NCBI GenBank assembly: GCA_024231955.1 | Contig: JAAEPZ010000538.1 | Location: forward strand, 248,001-312,000 | DNA length: 64,000 nt | Direction: 5' to 3' | Source of the DNA: a bacterium | GTDB lineage: Bacteria; Krumholzibacteriota; Krumholzibacteriia; JACNKJ01 | Shown: one piece after another, positions 1-8,396 of the stretch | Position numbering within the stretch: position 1 is the stretch's first letter | How the letters are laid out: each line of letters begins with the position of its first letter | Made by a program: the position numbers and the translations under genes | The notes under the pieces: generated by a model | Seen by the model: only the letters and a program-made list of their open reading frames with translations | Database searches by the model: none | Told to the model about the DNA's origin: nothing

Positions 1-1
1 G

Positions 2-628
2 AGTGAGGAACGTTTCGAGGAGCTTTTGAAAGAAGCGGCAAGGCAATACAACGAACCGCCCAAAGTCGCCAAGGACGAGATGTGGCACCGGATAGCGCGT
101 GAGCGTCGACGGGATCACGCAGAGCAGAGTACCTCCATCATACGATCCCCTTGGCTTTTGAGAATAGTCGCGGCAGCGGCAGTGCTGCTTTTTGGAATCG
201 GCATCGGACGGATGACACTGCGTCAGGACGCCGAGCAGGAGGTGGCGGAGATCAAACAGGATCTGCGGCGGGAGAATGCCCAGATGCTCTACGATCTTGC
301 CGCGGCTCCCTATCTGACACGGGCCGAGACTCTGCTTACCCAGTATTCCGCAAGCTCCTGCGACGGCGAGGATCGTCTTGAGATAGGCGGCTGGGCCGGG
401 TCGTTGCTGACCGAAACCCGCCTGTTGCTCGATTCGCCCGCCGGGAAGGAGTCGGATCTCGGCTTCCTGTTGCAGGACCTGGAGCTGGTGTTGATGCAAA
501 TCAGGCAATCGTCGAGCAAAGGTAACGATGAGGAATGTCAACTCGTCAGAGAGAGTATGAAAGACAGCAGTATCCTGACGAGACTGCGTGCGAAAATCCC
601 CGCCGGTCAAACCCCGGCCGGCGTGTAG
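2..628 (+). CDS. Membrane-anchored anti-sigma-like protein (5' end outside window)
   Basis: The frame is open to the left edge of the window, so the true start lies upstream; a TTG at 26 is only an internal possibility. About 50 charged residues, consistent with a cytoplasmic segment, precede one hydrophobic segment (about residues 51-69 from the edge, LLRIVAAAAVLLFGIGIG). A helical, probably periplasmic domain of about 140 residues with two cysteines follows. The short charged head, single membrane pass and periplasmic tail resemble anti-sigma factors, but no zinc-binding motif is visible in the part present. The stop lies 9 bases before a secreted HEAT-repeat gene, so the two are probably co-transcribed. 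An ECF sigma gene just upstream would fit but cannot be seen. The functional reading is inference. Confidence 0.6.
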   Translation, partial: SEERFEELLKEAARQYNEPPKVAKDEMWHRIARERRRDHAEQSTSIIRSPWLLRIVAAAAVLLFGIGIGRMTLRQDAEQEVAEIKQDLRRENAQMLYDLAAAPYLTRAETLLTQYSASSCDGEDRLEIGGWAGSLLTETRLLLDSPAGKESDLGFLLQDLELVLMQIRQSSSKGNDEECQLVRESMKDSSILTRLRAKIPAGQTPAGV

Positions 629-637
629 GAGGACACA

Positions 638-2404
638 ATGAAAATGAACAACAAACAACGGTGGTGGGTCAGCAGTATTATTGTGCTCCTCGCTTTCCTG
701 TTGCTTAACGTCAGCGTGGCGTTTGCGGACAATTCGGTCGAGGACACCTACCGCAAAGCCCGCAGGGCCCTGAACAAGAATAACTTCGACCGCGCGGCCG
801 AGCTGTTCGAGGAGATTCATGAGGATGATCCCGATTCCGACGAGGCGCCGGATGCCCTGTACTGGCACGCGTTCGCCCTCTATAGACTGGGTGACGACCG
901 CGATCTGAACAAGGCGCTGGACCTGTTGGATCAATTGGAAGGGGACTATCCCGATGCCGCCTTCCTGAGCGACGCCGAAGCGCTGATCGTACGGATCAAC
1001 TCGGCGCAAGCCAGACATGGCGATCCCAGGGCTCACCAGCGGCTGATAACGGAGGTGGAATCCTTCGACAGCGATGATGAGGATATCGGCCAGGCTCTCC
1101 AGGTGCTGGTGCAGGCGATTACGGAGCTGTCCACCCAGGCGACGATCCAGGGGCTGGAAGAGGCGCACATCGAGTTGGAGGAGCTGTGCGACGAGGGCTA
1201 CATCTTCGGAGAGGACATGGAGGAGCTGTTCGAAGAGCTTGAGGATCTGTCGATCGAATTCGAATGGGAAGAACAGGATGAGCTGACGCGGCGTGAGATC
1301 CGTGATGCCCGGAGACTGATCAAGTCCATGGACGGCAGAATCAGGATCATCCCCAGTACGGAGTTCGAGGAGGAGGGAATCCAGATCATCGACACTGGGG
1401 ACAATGTCCGTATCGATATGCTTCCCCGTTTCCGTATTCCGTCCCATTCGGGGCAGACCTTACTCCATGGGGGGTATCTGGTCGGTGACGGTGAGGATCG
1501 CGTGTTCGTCTACGAACCCCCCTCAAGCTCGGCCGGCGACGATATCCGCCTGTCGGCCCTCAACACTCTTCTGCAGATGGATTCCGACCGGGCCATGCCG
1601 ATCCTGACTAAGATACTCCGCGATCGGGACGACGAAGATGCGGAGCTGCGCGAGCGGGCCATCTTCATCGTAGGCCAGTCGGACGAGCCGGAAGCCGCCG
1701 AACTCCTGCTCGAGGTGGCGCGTGAGGATCCCGATGACGACGTGCGGGAGGGGGCCGTGTTCTGGTTGAGCCAGGTGGGCGGCGACGAATCGCTGGACGC
1801 TCTCGCGGACATCTTCCGGAGTACGCGGGACAGCGGCCTCAAGGACAAGACGATCTTTGCCATCGGTCAACACGACAGCGATCGCGCCATGAAGATTCTG
1901 CGGGATATCGCGGCGGATTCGGGTGAATCCACCGAGTCGCGCGAGACGGCGATCTTCTGGCTTGGTCAGCAGGATGGCGATGCTTTCGACTTCCTGACCG
2001 ATCTCTACAGGGACATGGAGGGTCGTGCGATCAAGGAGAAGCTGATCTTCTCGATCGCTCAGAATGATGACAGGGAATCTGCGGACTGGCTGATGTCCGT
2101 AGTGCGCAACCGGCGCGAGGAGACCGCACTCCGCTGCCATGCGCTGTTCTGGGCCGCACAGGTCGGAGATATCTCGACACGGGATATCGATAGCCTGTGG
2201 GACGAGATGGACTCCCGCGAGATGAAGGAGCAGCTGATCTTCGTGCTCTCACAGCAGGATGACCGTGACGCCATCGACATGCTGATCAAAATCGCCAAGG
2301 ATGAGCGGGATCCGGAGATCCGGGGTCAGGCCGTGTTCTGGCTCGGTCAATCCGACGACCCCCGCGCCATGGACGTTCTTGAAGACATAATCACAGGGAA
2401 TTGA
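638..2404 (+). CDS. Secreted TPR/HEAT-repeat protein
   Basis: 588 residues; ATG after a GAGG ribosome site. A cleavable signal peptide (about 1-30, ending VAFA-DN) is followed by a TPR-like helical pair (about 33-110), a charged middle region, and HEAT repeats from about 306 to the end. The repeats have a period near 32 residues and alternate two signatures, (A)xFWLGQ and (K)xIFxIxQ, for example AVFWLSQ, TIFAIGQ, AIFWLGQ, LIFSIAQ and AVFWLGQ. HEAT arrays act as protein-binding scaffolds, so a periplasmic scaffold is likely; the partner is unknown. The next gene, 8 bases downstream, carries the same signatures. Together with the upstream anti-sigma-like protein this may be an envelope-stress output module (inference). 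Confidence 0.8.
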   Translation: MKMNNKQRWWVSSIIVLLAFLLLNVSVAFADNSVEDTYRKARRALNKNNFDRAAELFEEIHEDDPDSDEAPDALYWHAFALYRLGDDRDLNKALDLLDQLEGDYPDAAFLSDAEALIVRINSAQARHGDPRAHQRLITEVESFDSDDEDIGQALQVLVQAITELSTQATIQGLEEAHIELEELCDEGYIFGEDMEELFEELEDLSIEFEWEEQDELTRREIRDARRLIKSMDGRIRIIPSTEFEEEGIQIIDTGDNVRIDMLPRFRIPSHSGQTLLHGGYLVGDGEDRVFVYEPPSSSAGDDIRLSALNTLLQMDSDRAMPILTKILRDRDDEDAELRERAIFIVGQSDEPEAAELLLEVAREDPDDDVREGAVFWLSQVGGDESLDALADIFRSTRDSGLKDKTIFAIGQHDSDRAMKILRDIAADSGESTESRETAIFWLGQQDGDAFDFLTDLYRDMEGRAIKEKLIFSIAQNDDRESADWLMSVVRNRREETALRCHALFWAAQVGDISTRDIDSLWDEMDSREMKEQLIFVLSQQDDRDAIDMLIKIAKDERDPEIRGQAVFWLGQSDDPRAMDVLEDIITGN

Positions 2405-2412
2405 GGAGCATC

Positions 2413-3240
2413 ATGAAAAATCTTTCCAAACTATCAACGCTGTGTTTCCTGCTTCTCATCCTGACTCAGGTGGCCGCTGCCGGCACACTGTTCGACGAGA
2501 TCGATGAGGTCAGGGACGGCTGGGTCCATTTCGAGTGCGAGGCAAAGGAGGGTGTGCGCGGCGACAGCGATATCATTTGTATCCGCGATCACCTGCAGAT
2601 CAATCATGCGCCCCGCTGCCGCAGCGGTCATCATGATGACTGGGATGACGACGACTGGGATGACAACGACTGGGATGACTTCGAAGAGGGTCCCCTTCAT
2701 GTATCGTTGCGCATGCATCGTGGCGAAGTCGAGGACGTGGATATCTGTATCGGCGATTCCGACTTCCGCCTCAAAAGGCGGGCACAGGATCTCGGCGAGG
2801 TTGCTCCGGAGGAGGCCTCGCGCGCTTTGCTCGAACTGGTCGCCGCCGATGCCGGACCCGATGTGGGTGATTGCATCCTCCCTGCCACCCTGACCAAGGG
2901 TTTCGATGACTGGGGGGCATTGCTCGATCTGGCCCGCAACCGGAGACTCAACGAGGATACCCGCGATGATTGCATCTTCTGGCTCGGCCAGGCTGCTGGC
3001 GACGAGGCCACGAGGGGCTTGCGCTCCATCGTCAACGATGACGATGAAGACCTTGGTGTTCGGGAGAGTGCAATCTTTGCCATATCCCAGCAGGACTCCG
3101 ACGAATCCTTCCCTATTCTCAAGCGGATTGCCATGAATAATCCGCACCCCAAACTGCGTCGCTCGGCGATGTTCTGGTTGGCCCAGCTCGATGATGATCG
3201 CGTTATCGAGCTGCTTGAGGAGATTCTACTGGAGGATTGA
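2413..3240 (+). CDS. Secreted HEAT-repeat protein with acidic DWDD tract
   Basis: 275 residues. The ATG at 2413 is preferred over the TTG at 2401 because GAGG (2405-2408) precedes it and the signal peptide (KLSTLCFLLLILTQVAAAG) then starts properly. After the signal comes a Cys-containing domain and an Asp/Trp-rich tract near residues 77-92, encoded by a 15-base tandem repeat. The C-terminal half (about 175-275) has HEAT repeats with the same CIFWLGQ, AIFAISQ and AMFWLAQ signatures as the preceding gene, so the two are paralogous in that part. It is the last gene of the cluster, since a strong terminator follows. Function unknown. The acidic tract could bind Ca2+ or act as a spacer (inference). 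Confidence 0.75.
   Translation: MKNLSKLSTLCFLLLILTQVAAAGTLFDEIDEVRDGWVHFECEAKEGVRGDSDIICIRDHLQINHAPRCRSGHHDDWDDDDWDDNDWDDFEEGPLHVSLRMHRGEVEDVDICIGDSDFRLKRRAQDLGEVAPEEASRALLELVAADAGPDVGDCILPATLTKGFDDWGALLDLARNRRLNEDTRDDCIFWLGQAAGDEATRGLRSIVNDDDEDLGVRESAIFAISQQDSDESFPILKRIAMNNPHPKLRRSAMFWLAQLDDDRVIELLEEILLED
2637..2681 (+). repeat. 15-base tandem repeat encoding DWDD units
   Basis: Three near-identical copies of GACTGGGATGAC plus one variable codon encode the acidic DWDD run inside the second HEAT-repeat gene. Such a short in-frame tandem repeat can change copy number by slippage. Confidence 0.75.
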
Positions 3241-3247
3241 TACATTT

Positions 3248-3278
3248 GGCCGAGGGGTTCCGCCCCTCGGCCATTCTC
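3248..3278 (+). terminator. Intrinsic terminator of the HEAT-repeat cluster
   Basis: A perfect 10-bp stem, GGCCGAGGGG at 3248-3257 with CCCCTCGGCC at 3263-3272, closes on a 5-base loop. Only a few T follow, but the stem is very stable and starts 8 bases after the stop codon. Confidence 0.75.
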
Positions 3279-3451
3279 CCTTGCTCAGTTATTTCCCCCC
3301 CTTATCCGTCAATTCCTTGATAATGGTTATCCGGTCCGGTCCTTGCAGGCCGTTTGATCGAGAATCTTGGTGTCGATCCAAAGCCTTGCTTGCACGATTC
3401 CGAGATGCCTATTACTCTCCCTCCGGTTTCGATTTTCAGCTGAGGATAGTC

Positions 3452-4333
3452 ATGAAAACTTCTCCGGAAAAATTGATCTTCGAAAGATCTCTCCATATCG
3501 ATGCGCCCCCCGGCCGCATATTCGCTGCATTTACCGGTTCGGACAAACTGAAAGAGTGGTTTACCGAATCTGCTCACGTCAATCCCACGTTGCACGGTGA
3601 CTACTCCTTCTGGGGGCGGAATACACTGTGGAGCACCGGCGTCGAGCAGGAGGGGATGTATGTCACGATCTACGAGCCCGAGAGGAAATTCGGCTTCCAG
3701 TGGGAGATCAAGGGGCAGGGGACCGAGGTCATCATCACCCTGAATACGGCGGGTGGGGGCACGATGATCACGCTCCGACATGAGATGTTGACCTCAAAGC
3801 CCAATACCCTTTTCCGGCACATGTTCACCGACTTCTGGCGGATCGCCTTGCTCAACCTGTTCTGGTATATCGAAACCGGTGAGCCTATGTACCGCCTCGA
3901 CTACACGGATACCCGGGGCGATGTGATTATCGACTTCCCCCTGGCGGCGCCGGCAAGTCAGATATTTCAGGCTATCACTCTACCGGCCAAGATGGACGCC
4001 TGGCTGTCCCATCAGGCTCGCGTCGAGTTACGGATCGGCGGTTGCTACTCCTTTGGCTGGACCGAAGAGGTCGATGGCCAACTCCAACCCGCTGGGCCCG
4101 GTGAGCTGCTTGAACTCGAACAGGACAAGCGGCTGGCCTATACCTGGTCCTGGCCCGGGGAAAAGAGCACCAAGGTCAGCTGGGATCTGCAGCCCAAGGA
4201 CAAGATAACCACCATTCGCCTCTGCCACCTCGGCTTCACCGCTCGACGCGATTCCACAGACTACCTGCAGGGCTGGACGGCCTATCTTTGCCAGTTGCGA
4301 CTCTACCTGCAGAGAGGTATGCAGTGGAAATGA
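3452..4333 (+). CDS. Tandem SRPBCC (AHSA1-like) domain protein
   Basis: 293 residues. The frame extends upstream to 3191, but the ATG at 3452 with GAGGA 8 bases before it begins the recognisable domain, and the extension overlaps the preceding gene. Two consecutive AHSA1/SRPBCC-type domains can be seen (about 10-145 and 150-290). Each starts with the typical pattern of a hydrophobic strand, then AP-x-x-x-[IV]-F-x-A-[FI]-T followed by WF or WL (FERSLHIDAPPGRIFAAFTG and VIIDFPLAAPASQIFQAIT). This fold binds hydrophobic ligands or acts as an Hsp90 co-chaperone domain; here the ligand is unknown. No signal peptide, so cytoplasmic. It appears to be a single-gene unit flanked by terminators. Confidence 0.8.
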   Translation: MKTSPEKLIFERSLHIDAPPGRIFAAFTGSDKLKEWFTESAHVNPTLHGDYSFWGRNTLWSTGVEQEGMYVTIYEPERKFGFQWEIKGQGTEVIITLNTAGGGTMITLRHEMLTSKPNTLFRHMFTDFWRIALLNLFWYIETGEPMYRLDYTDTRGDVIIDFPLAAPASQIFQAITLPAKMDAWLSHQARVELRIGGCYSFGWTEEVDGQLQPAGPGELLELEQDKRLAYTWSWPGEKSTKVSWDLQPKDKITTIRLCHLGFTARRDSTDYLQGWTAYLCQLRLYLQRGMQWK

Positions 4334-4375
4334 CGTCGTAACTGTTTATCACCGAACAACATCCAATATGAGCTG

Positions 4376-4416
4376 ACACCGGGGGGCGCATCTGCTTCCC
4401 CCGGTGTTCCCGTTTT
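4376..4416 (+). terminator. Intrinsic terminator after the SRPBCC gene
   Basis: A 10-bp stem ACACCGGGGG (4376-4385) pairs with CCCCCGGTGT (4398-4407) and is followed by TCCCGTTTT. It separates the SRPBCC gene from the TetR promoter. Confidence 0.75.
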
Positions 4417-4439
4417 CGAATGAGATCGCGGATAGCCTC

Positions 4440-4468
4440 TTGCGCGATTCGGCAGGCGGGTTTACAAT
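4440..4468 (+). promoter_or_regulatory. Predicted sigma70-type promoter of the TetR operon
   Basis: TTGCGC (4440-4445), a 17-base spacer and TACAAT (4463-4468). Transcription would start inside the palindrome immediately downstream, which fits repression by the TetR protein. Confidence 0.55.
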
Positions 4469-4469
4469 A

Positions 4470-4487
4470 TGACTGACCGGTCGGTCA
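4470..4487 (+). promoter_or_regulatory. TetR-type operator palindrome
   Basis: TGACTGACCGGTCGGTCA is palindromic at 16 of 18 positions around GACCGGTC, a common form of TetR-family operators. It lies between the -10 box and the ribosome site of the regulator gene, so autorepression of the whole export operon is likely. Confidence 0.7.
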
Positions 4488-4504
4488 AAATAAAAGGAGA
4501 GTCT

Positions 4505-5128
4505 ATGGCACCCCGCAAAGTGAACAAGAGGGAGAAAAGGGAGCAAATCATTGCCGCCGCTGCCCGGATCTTCGCAGAGCAGGGCCTGCAACAGAGCACG
4601 ATAGCCAATATCGCCCGTGCCGCCGACATCGGCAAAGGGACCGTCTACGAGTACTTCCCGAGTAAGCAGGCGCTGTTCTTCGCCGTCATGGAGTGGTTCC
4701 AGAGCAATATCGTGACTGAAGCCGAACCCCTTATTGAGGTCAATGGTCAGTCCGAGGGGGGCGCCGGGGCCTGCTTGCGCAGATATATCGGCCAGATGAT
4801 GGGGCATAATGATGAACTGCGCGAGCTGTTCCCCCTCTGGATGGAGTTCTGGTCGGCTGCGGGGACGGGCGAGGATCGCCAGGAATTCGCGGAGGCCCTG
4901 CGCAGGATGTACGGGGATTTTCGGCGGCATATCGCGGGGATTCTCGCCGAAGGTCGCAGGAGCGGAGAGTTCAGCGACGAGATCGAGCCGGACACTATCG
5001 CCGCAGTTCTCGCCGGCACGCTCGACGGCCTCTACTTGCAGGCCTGGTTTGATCAAACATTCGATCCGGCCGCCGCTGCGGATCATTTCATCCTCAATCT
5101 TTTGCGGGGGATCAGCCGGCAGTGCTGA
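4505..5128 (+). CDS. TetR/AcrR family transcriptional regulator
   Basis: 207 residues from the ATG at 4505. An earlier in-frame ATG at 4469 overlaps the operator and lacks a ribosome site, whereas AAAGGAGAG precedes 4505. Residues about 10-60 form the TetR helix-turn-helix (REQIIAAAARIFAEQG, then IARAADIGKGTVYEYF). The remainder is a helical ligand-binding domain. The gene is first in an operon with a LolA-like protein, two FtsX permeases, an ATPase and an outer-membrane protein. It therefore probably senses a substrate of that exporter and represses the operon until the substrate appears. The ligand cannot be deduced from the sequence. Confidence 0.92.
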   Translation: MAPRKVNKREKREQIIAAAARIFAEQGLQQSTIANIARAADIGKGTVYEYFPSKQALFFAVMEWFQSNIVTEAEPLIEVNGQSEGGAGACLRRYIGQMMGHNDELRELFPLWMEFWSAAGTGEDRQEFAEALRRMYGDFRRHIAGILAEGRRSGEFSDEIEPDTIAAVLAGTLDGLYLQAWFDQTFDPAAAADHFILNLLRGISRQC

Positions 5129-5160
5129 CCTCCGCCACACATGAGAAAGACAGGTGACTC

Positions 5161-5937
5161 ATGACCTTCCACTCGCAACACCGGTCACTCCTCCTCATCA
5201 TATTGAGTGTTTTGCTGCCCATTTGCTCCTCAACACCGGCAATCGCGGACCTGCCCGATCTCGGTGAACTCAGCCGGGTGCTGGACGATCTGTTCCGCTC
5301 CAGCTCAAGCCACGGTCGCATTGAGATGGAGATCATCACTCCCCACTACCAGCGGACGTTGGGCATGGAGATCTGGACCGAGGGGCAGGATTACACGCTA
5401 GTGCGCATCAGTTCGCCGCGCAAGGAGCGGGGGATGAGTTCGCTCAAGCGTGAAAATGAGATGTGGAACTACGTGCCCAGGATCGAAAAGACGGTGCGCA
5501 TTCCACCCTCCCTGATGATGGGTTCCTGGATGGGCAGCGATTTCACCAACGACGATTTGGTGCGCGAGACCTCTTGGGAGGACGACTACCATGTCCGCTA
5601 CGGGGAGGTCGCCTCCGCCGATACTTTGCGCCTGGTCTACACACCGCGCGAGAATGCGGCGGTTACCTGGGATCGCGTCGAGGTTTTCCTGAATGCCGCG
5701 ACCCATCTGCCCACACATCAGGATTATTACGATGAGAAGGGGCGCCTGACCCGCCGCATGGAGTTCACGGATGTCCGCGATTTCAATGGCCGCCAGCTGC
5801 CGGCCGTGATGACCCTCATCCCCTTCGGCGAGGATAAGGAGGGGCGGCGAACGACTCTCCGCTACCTCGAACTGGAATTCGATCTGGACATGCCCGCCGA
5901 CACTTTCTCCCTGACCAACCTCCGCAGGAGCCGTTGA
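5161..5937 (+). CDS. LolA-like outer membrane lipoprotein-sorting family protein
   Basis: 258 residues with a signal peptide (about 1-29, ending IAD). The rest matches the pattern of the 'outer membrane lipoprotein-sorting protein' family, a LolA/LolB-like half barrel that carries acyl chains: a strand-rich body with the stretches SSPRKERGMSSLKRENEMWNYVPRIEKTVRIPPSLMMGSWMGSDFT-type (residues about 82-130) and a C-terminal DVRDFNGRQLPAVMTL. Periplasmic. It is followed after one base by the first permease, so it is probably the periplasmic shuttle of this ABC system, handing a lipid or lipidated substrate toward the outer membrane. Classical LolA acts with LolCDE; here the substrate is unproven. 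Confidence 0.8.
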   Translation: MTFHSQHRSLLLIILSVLLPICSSTPAIADLPDLGELSRVLDDLFRSSSSHGRIEMEIITPHYQRTLGMEIWTEGQDYTLVRISSPRKERGMSSLKRENEMWNYVPRIEKTVRIPPSLMMGSWMGSDFTNDDLVRETSWEDDYHVRYGEVASADTLRLVYTPRENAAVTWDRVEVFLNAATHLPTHQDYYDEKGRLTRRMEFTDVRDFNGRQLPAVMTLIPFGEDKEGRRTTLRYLELEFDLDMPADTFSLTNLRRSR

Positions 5938-5938
5938 G

Positions 5939-7150
5939 ATGTTGACCCTTATGAAAATGGGATTCCGCAATATCCGCCGCAGGCGGCGACGCAGTATCCT
6001 CACGAGTCTGACGATCTTCGTAGGCACCATGCTCATCGTCTTCACGGTCGGTCTGCAGGAGGGCACTTACGATGAGATGACCGAATTGGCCACACGCAGC
6101 CTGCCGGGACACTTCCAGGTGCAGGCCGAGAGGTATCACGACAAGCCCTCCCTGTTTCGTACCGTCTCCGAACCGGACGAGGTGCTCGGGCAACTGCTCG
6201 CCCAACCGGGAATTGCGGCCGTGACCGGTCGCGTGGAGACGGCGGGTCTCCTCTCCGCCGCCAACCAGACCACCAGCGCCCTCCTGCTCGGCATCGATCC
6301 GGAGAGTGAACGGACCGTCAGCAATCTGCATCGCAATCTCAAAGAGGGCTGCTGGCTGGACGAGGTGGAGGGCGGGGAGCTGCCCATCGTACTGGGCGCG
6401 GGGTTGGCGCGGCGGCTGCAGATCGGTCCGGGTGACGAACTGAGTTTCCTCGGTCAGGCGGCTGACGGCTCCATCGCCGCCGATCTCTTCACCGTCTGCG
6501 GCCTGGTCGAGTCCGGTGCTAGCGATTTCGATTCCGGCCTGGCGCTCATCCGCCTGGAGGATGCCCAGTACATGCTCGCCCTTGAAGGTCGCGTGCACTG
6601 CCTGGCCGGCGTTGTCGACACGCCAACCCGCCTGGACCGCACATTGGCCGGCTTTGACCCCGGCGCGGGGAACCGCCTGCTGCCCTGGCCGGTCCTGCTT
6701 GAGGAGTTGGCCCGCAGCATCAAGTCGGATCGCGACTCGGGTCGGGTCTTTCTGCTGATCATAGTGGTCGTTGTCGTACTCGGCGTCACCAACACGATGA
6801 TGATGTCGGTCTTCGAGCGCACCCGGGAGATCGGCGTGATGCTCGCGCTCGGCACTTCACCCGGACGGGTCGTCTCCATGATCCTCTGCGAATCGTTCTG
6901 GCTGACGCTGATCGGGGTCACGCTGGGGGTGCTGGTCGGCGCCCTGCTGAACACCCATCTGGCCGTGCCGATGGGTGCGGAGCCGGTCGAATTCGGCGGC
7001 GTGGTCATCGAGACCATGCACGGCGCGAATCACCCCATCGCCATCCTCTACTTTCCCCTCGTGGTGTTCACGGCGGGGATCATCGCCGGATTACCGCCCG
7101 CCCTGCGCGCCGCGCGTCTCGCGCCCGCCCAGGCGCTGAGGCACAACTGA
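5939..7150 (+). CDS. FtsX/LolC-type ABC transporter permease 1
   Basis: 403 residues; GGAG precedes the start and only one base separates it from the LolA-like gene. An Arg-rich cytoplasmic N-terminus (FRNIRRRRRRS) leads into membrane segment 1 (about 20-40), a large periplasmic MacB/LolC-like domain (about 45-260), and three C-terminal segments (about 265-290, 315-340, 365-390). The FtsX signature TREIGVMLALGTSPGRVV lies between the second and third segments, and PAQALRH closes the protein. This is a mechanotransmission-type permease of the LolCDE/MacB class. The next gene is a second, diverged permease, so the transporter is probably a heterodimer, as in LolC-LolE. Confidence 0.9.
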   Translation: MLTLMKMGFRNIRRRRRRSILTSLTIFVGTMLIVFTVGLQEGTYDEMTELATRSLPGHFQVQAERYHDKPSLFRTVSEPDEVLGQLLAQPGIAAVTGRVETAGLLSAANQTTSALLLGIDPESERTVSNLHRNLKEGCWLDEVEGGELPIVLGAGLARRLQIGPGDELSFLGQAADGSIAADLFTVCGLVESGASDFDSGLALIRLEDAQYMLALEGRVHCLAGVVDTPTRLDRTLAGFDPGAGNRLLPWPVLLEELARSIKSDRDSGRVFLLIIVVVVVLGVTNTMMMSVFERTREIGVMLALGTSPGRVVSMILCESFWLTLIGVTLGVLVGALLNTHLAVPMGAEPVEFGGVVIETMHGANHPIAILYFPLVVFTAGIIAGLPPALRAARLAPAQALRHN

Positions 7151-7164
7151 GAAAGGGGACGACT

Positions 7165-8385
7165 ATGTGGAAACGGACACTGCAAATGGCCTGGCGCAAC
7201 ATCTGGCGGAATCGTCGGCGTACGCTGATCACCTCCAGTTCGATTGCCCTCGGCTTGGCCGCGATGATCGTCTACCTCGGTCTCTTCGCGGGGATGAACA
7301 AGCGGATGCTCGAGATCGTGACGCGATCGAATTATGGCGCGGCCCAGATTCACGCCATCGACTACCGGTCGACCAGGCGGCTCGATCTGGTTATTCCCGA
7401 TGGCATCGCCCTGCTAGATCGCGCGGCCGCCCTGCCCGGCGTGGAGGCCGTCGCCCCCCGGTTGCTGGCCACGGGTCTGTTGGCGATCGGGGATCGCTCC
7501 GCCGGGGTGGACCTGTTCGGCATCGACCTGGTGCGCGAACGGACGATCACCGACTGGCATGAGCGTCTGGTTGCGGGTCACTACCCGGAGAGCGCGAACG
7601 AAGTGCTGCTTGGTGATGAGCTCGCGGACAAGCTCGAGCTCGAGCCGGGCGACAAGGTCGTGCTCACCGTGGCCGATGCGCCAAGCGGCGAGATGCGCAA
7701 CCGCCTGCTCCGCCTGGCCGGGACGATGTACACCGGCAATCCGTCACTGGACAAGGGGAGCGCCATCCTGGGGATTGATACTCTGCGGGGGGACCTGGGA
7801 CTGCCGGACGGCATGCATGAGATCGTTTTTTCGCTGGAGGGTTTACTCAAGGATCCCGAGCCCATCCGCGCAGCCCTGGCGTCGCTGGCGTCGCCCTCCC
7901 TGGAGATCCTCCCCTGGCAGGAGCTCAACTCCGGCGTCTACAACATGATCAGGATGCAGGCGCTTTACCTGGGGATAACCGTCCTGATCATCTTCTCGAT
8001 CATCGCGATCGGAATCGTCAACACGCTGGCCATGTCACTGGCCGAACGGCGCTATGAATTCGGAGTGCTGCGCGCGCTGGGCACCACACCCCGCAGCCTG
8101 GCTGCCCTGATCTTCACGGAGGCAGCATCGCTGGGCATTGTGGGGACCGTGCTGGGGCTGATCGCCGGGCTTCTCATCCACTGGCCCATGGCCGTGCAGG
8201 GGCTCAATCTGGGCGGGTTTCAGTATGCCGGGGTCACTTTCGAATCGCGCATTTTCTGCATTTACCAACCCGGGGGTACGGCTCTGATCGCCCTGCTCTT
8301 CATAATCCTGACCATCATGGTCGGTCTGGGCACGGCGATTCGCGCCGGTCTGATCCGACCGGCCGAAGCACTGCGGCACTACTAG
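7165..8385 (+). CDS. FtsX/LolE-type ABC transporter permease 2
   Basis: 406 residues with AAGGGG before the ATG. It has the same four-segment architecture as the preceding permease: N-terminal WRNIWRNRRRTLITSSSIALG, periplasmic domain about 50-265, and FtsX signature RRYEFGVLRALGTTPRSLAA, ending in PAEALRHY. Sequence divergence from permease 1 indicates an old duplication and a heterodimeric transporter. It lies in the same operon, 11 bases before the ATPase gene. The expected partner architecture is two permeases with two copies of the ATPase, using ATP hydrolysis in the cytoplasm to drive movement in the periplasm or extraction of a lipid-anchored substrate from the inner membrane. Confidence 0.9.
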   Translation: MWKRTLQMAWRNIWRNRRRTLITSSSIALGLAAMIVYLGLFAGMNKRMLEIVTRSNYGAAQIHAIDYRSTRRLDLVIPDGIALLDRAAALPGVEAVAPRLLATGLLAIGDRSAGVDLFGIDLVRERTITDWHERLVAGHYPESANEVLLGDELADKLELEPGDKVVLTVADAPSGEMRNRLLRLAGTMYTGNPSLDKGSAILGIDTLRGDLGLPDGMHEIVFSLEGLLKDPEPIRAALASLASPSLEILPWQELNSGVYNMIRMQALYLGITVLIIFSIIAIGIVNTLAMSLAERRYEFGVLRALGTTPRSLAALIFTEAASLGIVGTVLGLIAGLLIHWPMAVQGLNLGGFQYAGVTFESRIFCIYQPGGTALIALLFIILTIMVGLGTAIRAGLIRPAEALRHY

Positions 8386-8396
8386 GAGGCGAACAC

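Noticed and set aside
3191..3451. 87-residue N-terminal extension of the SRPBCC protein
   Set aside because: It overlaps the previous gene and its terminator hairpin, and a good ribosome site precedes the ATG at 3452.
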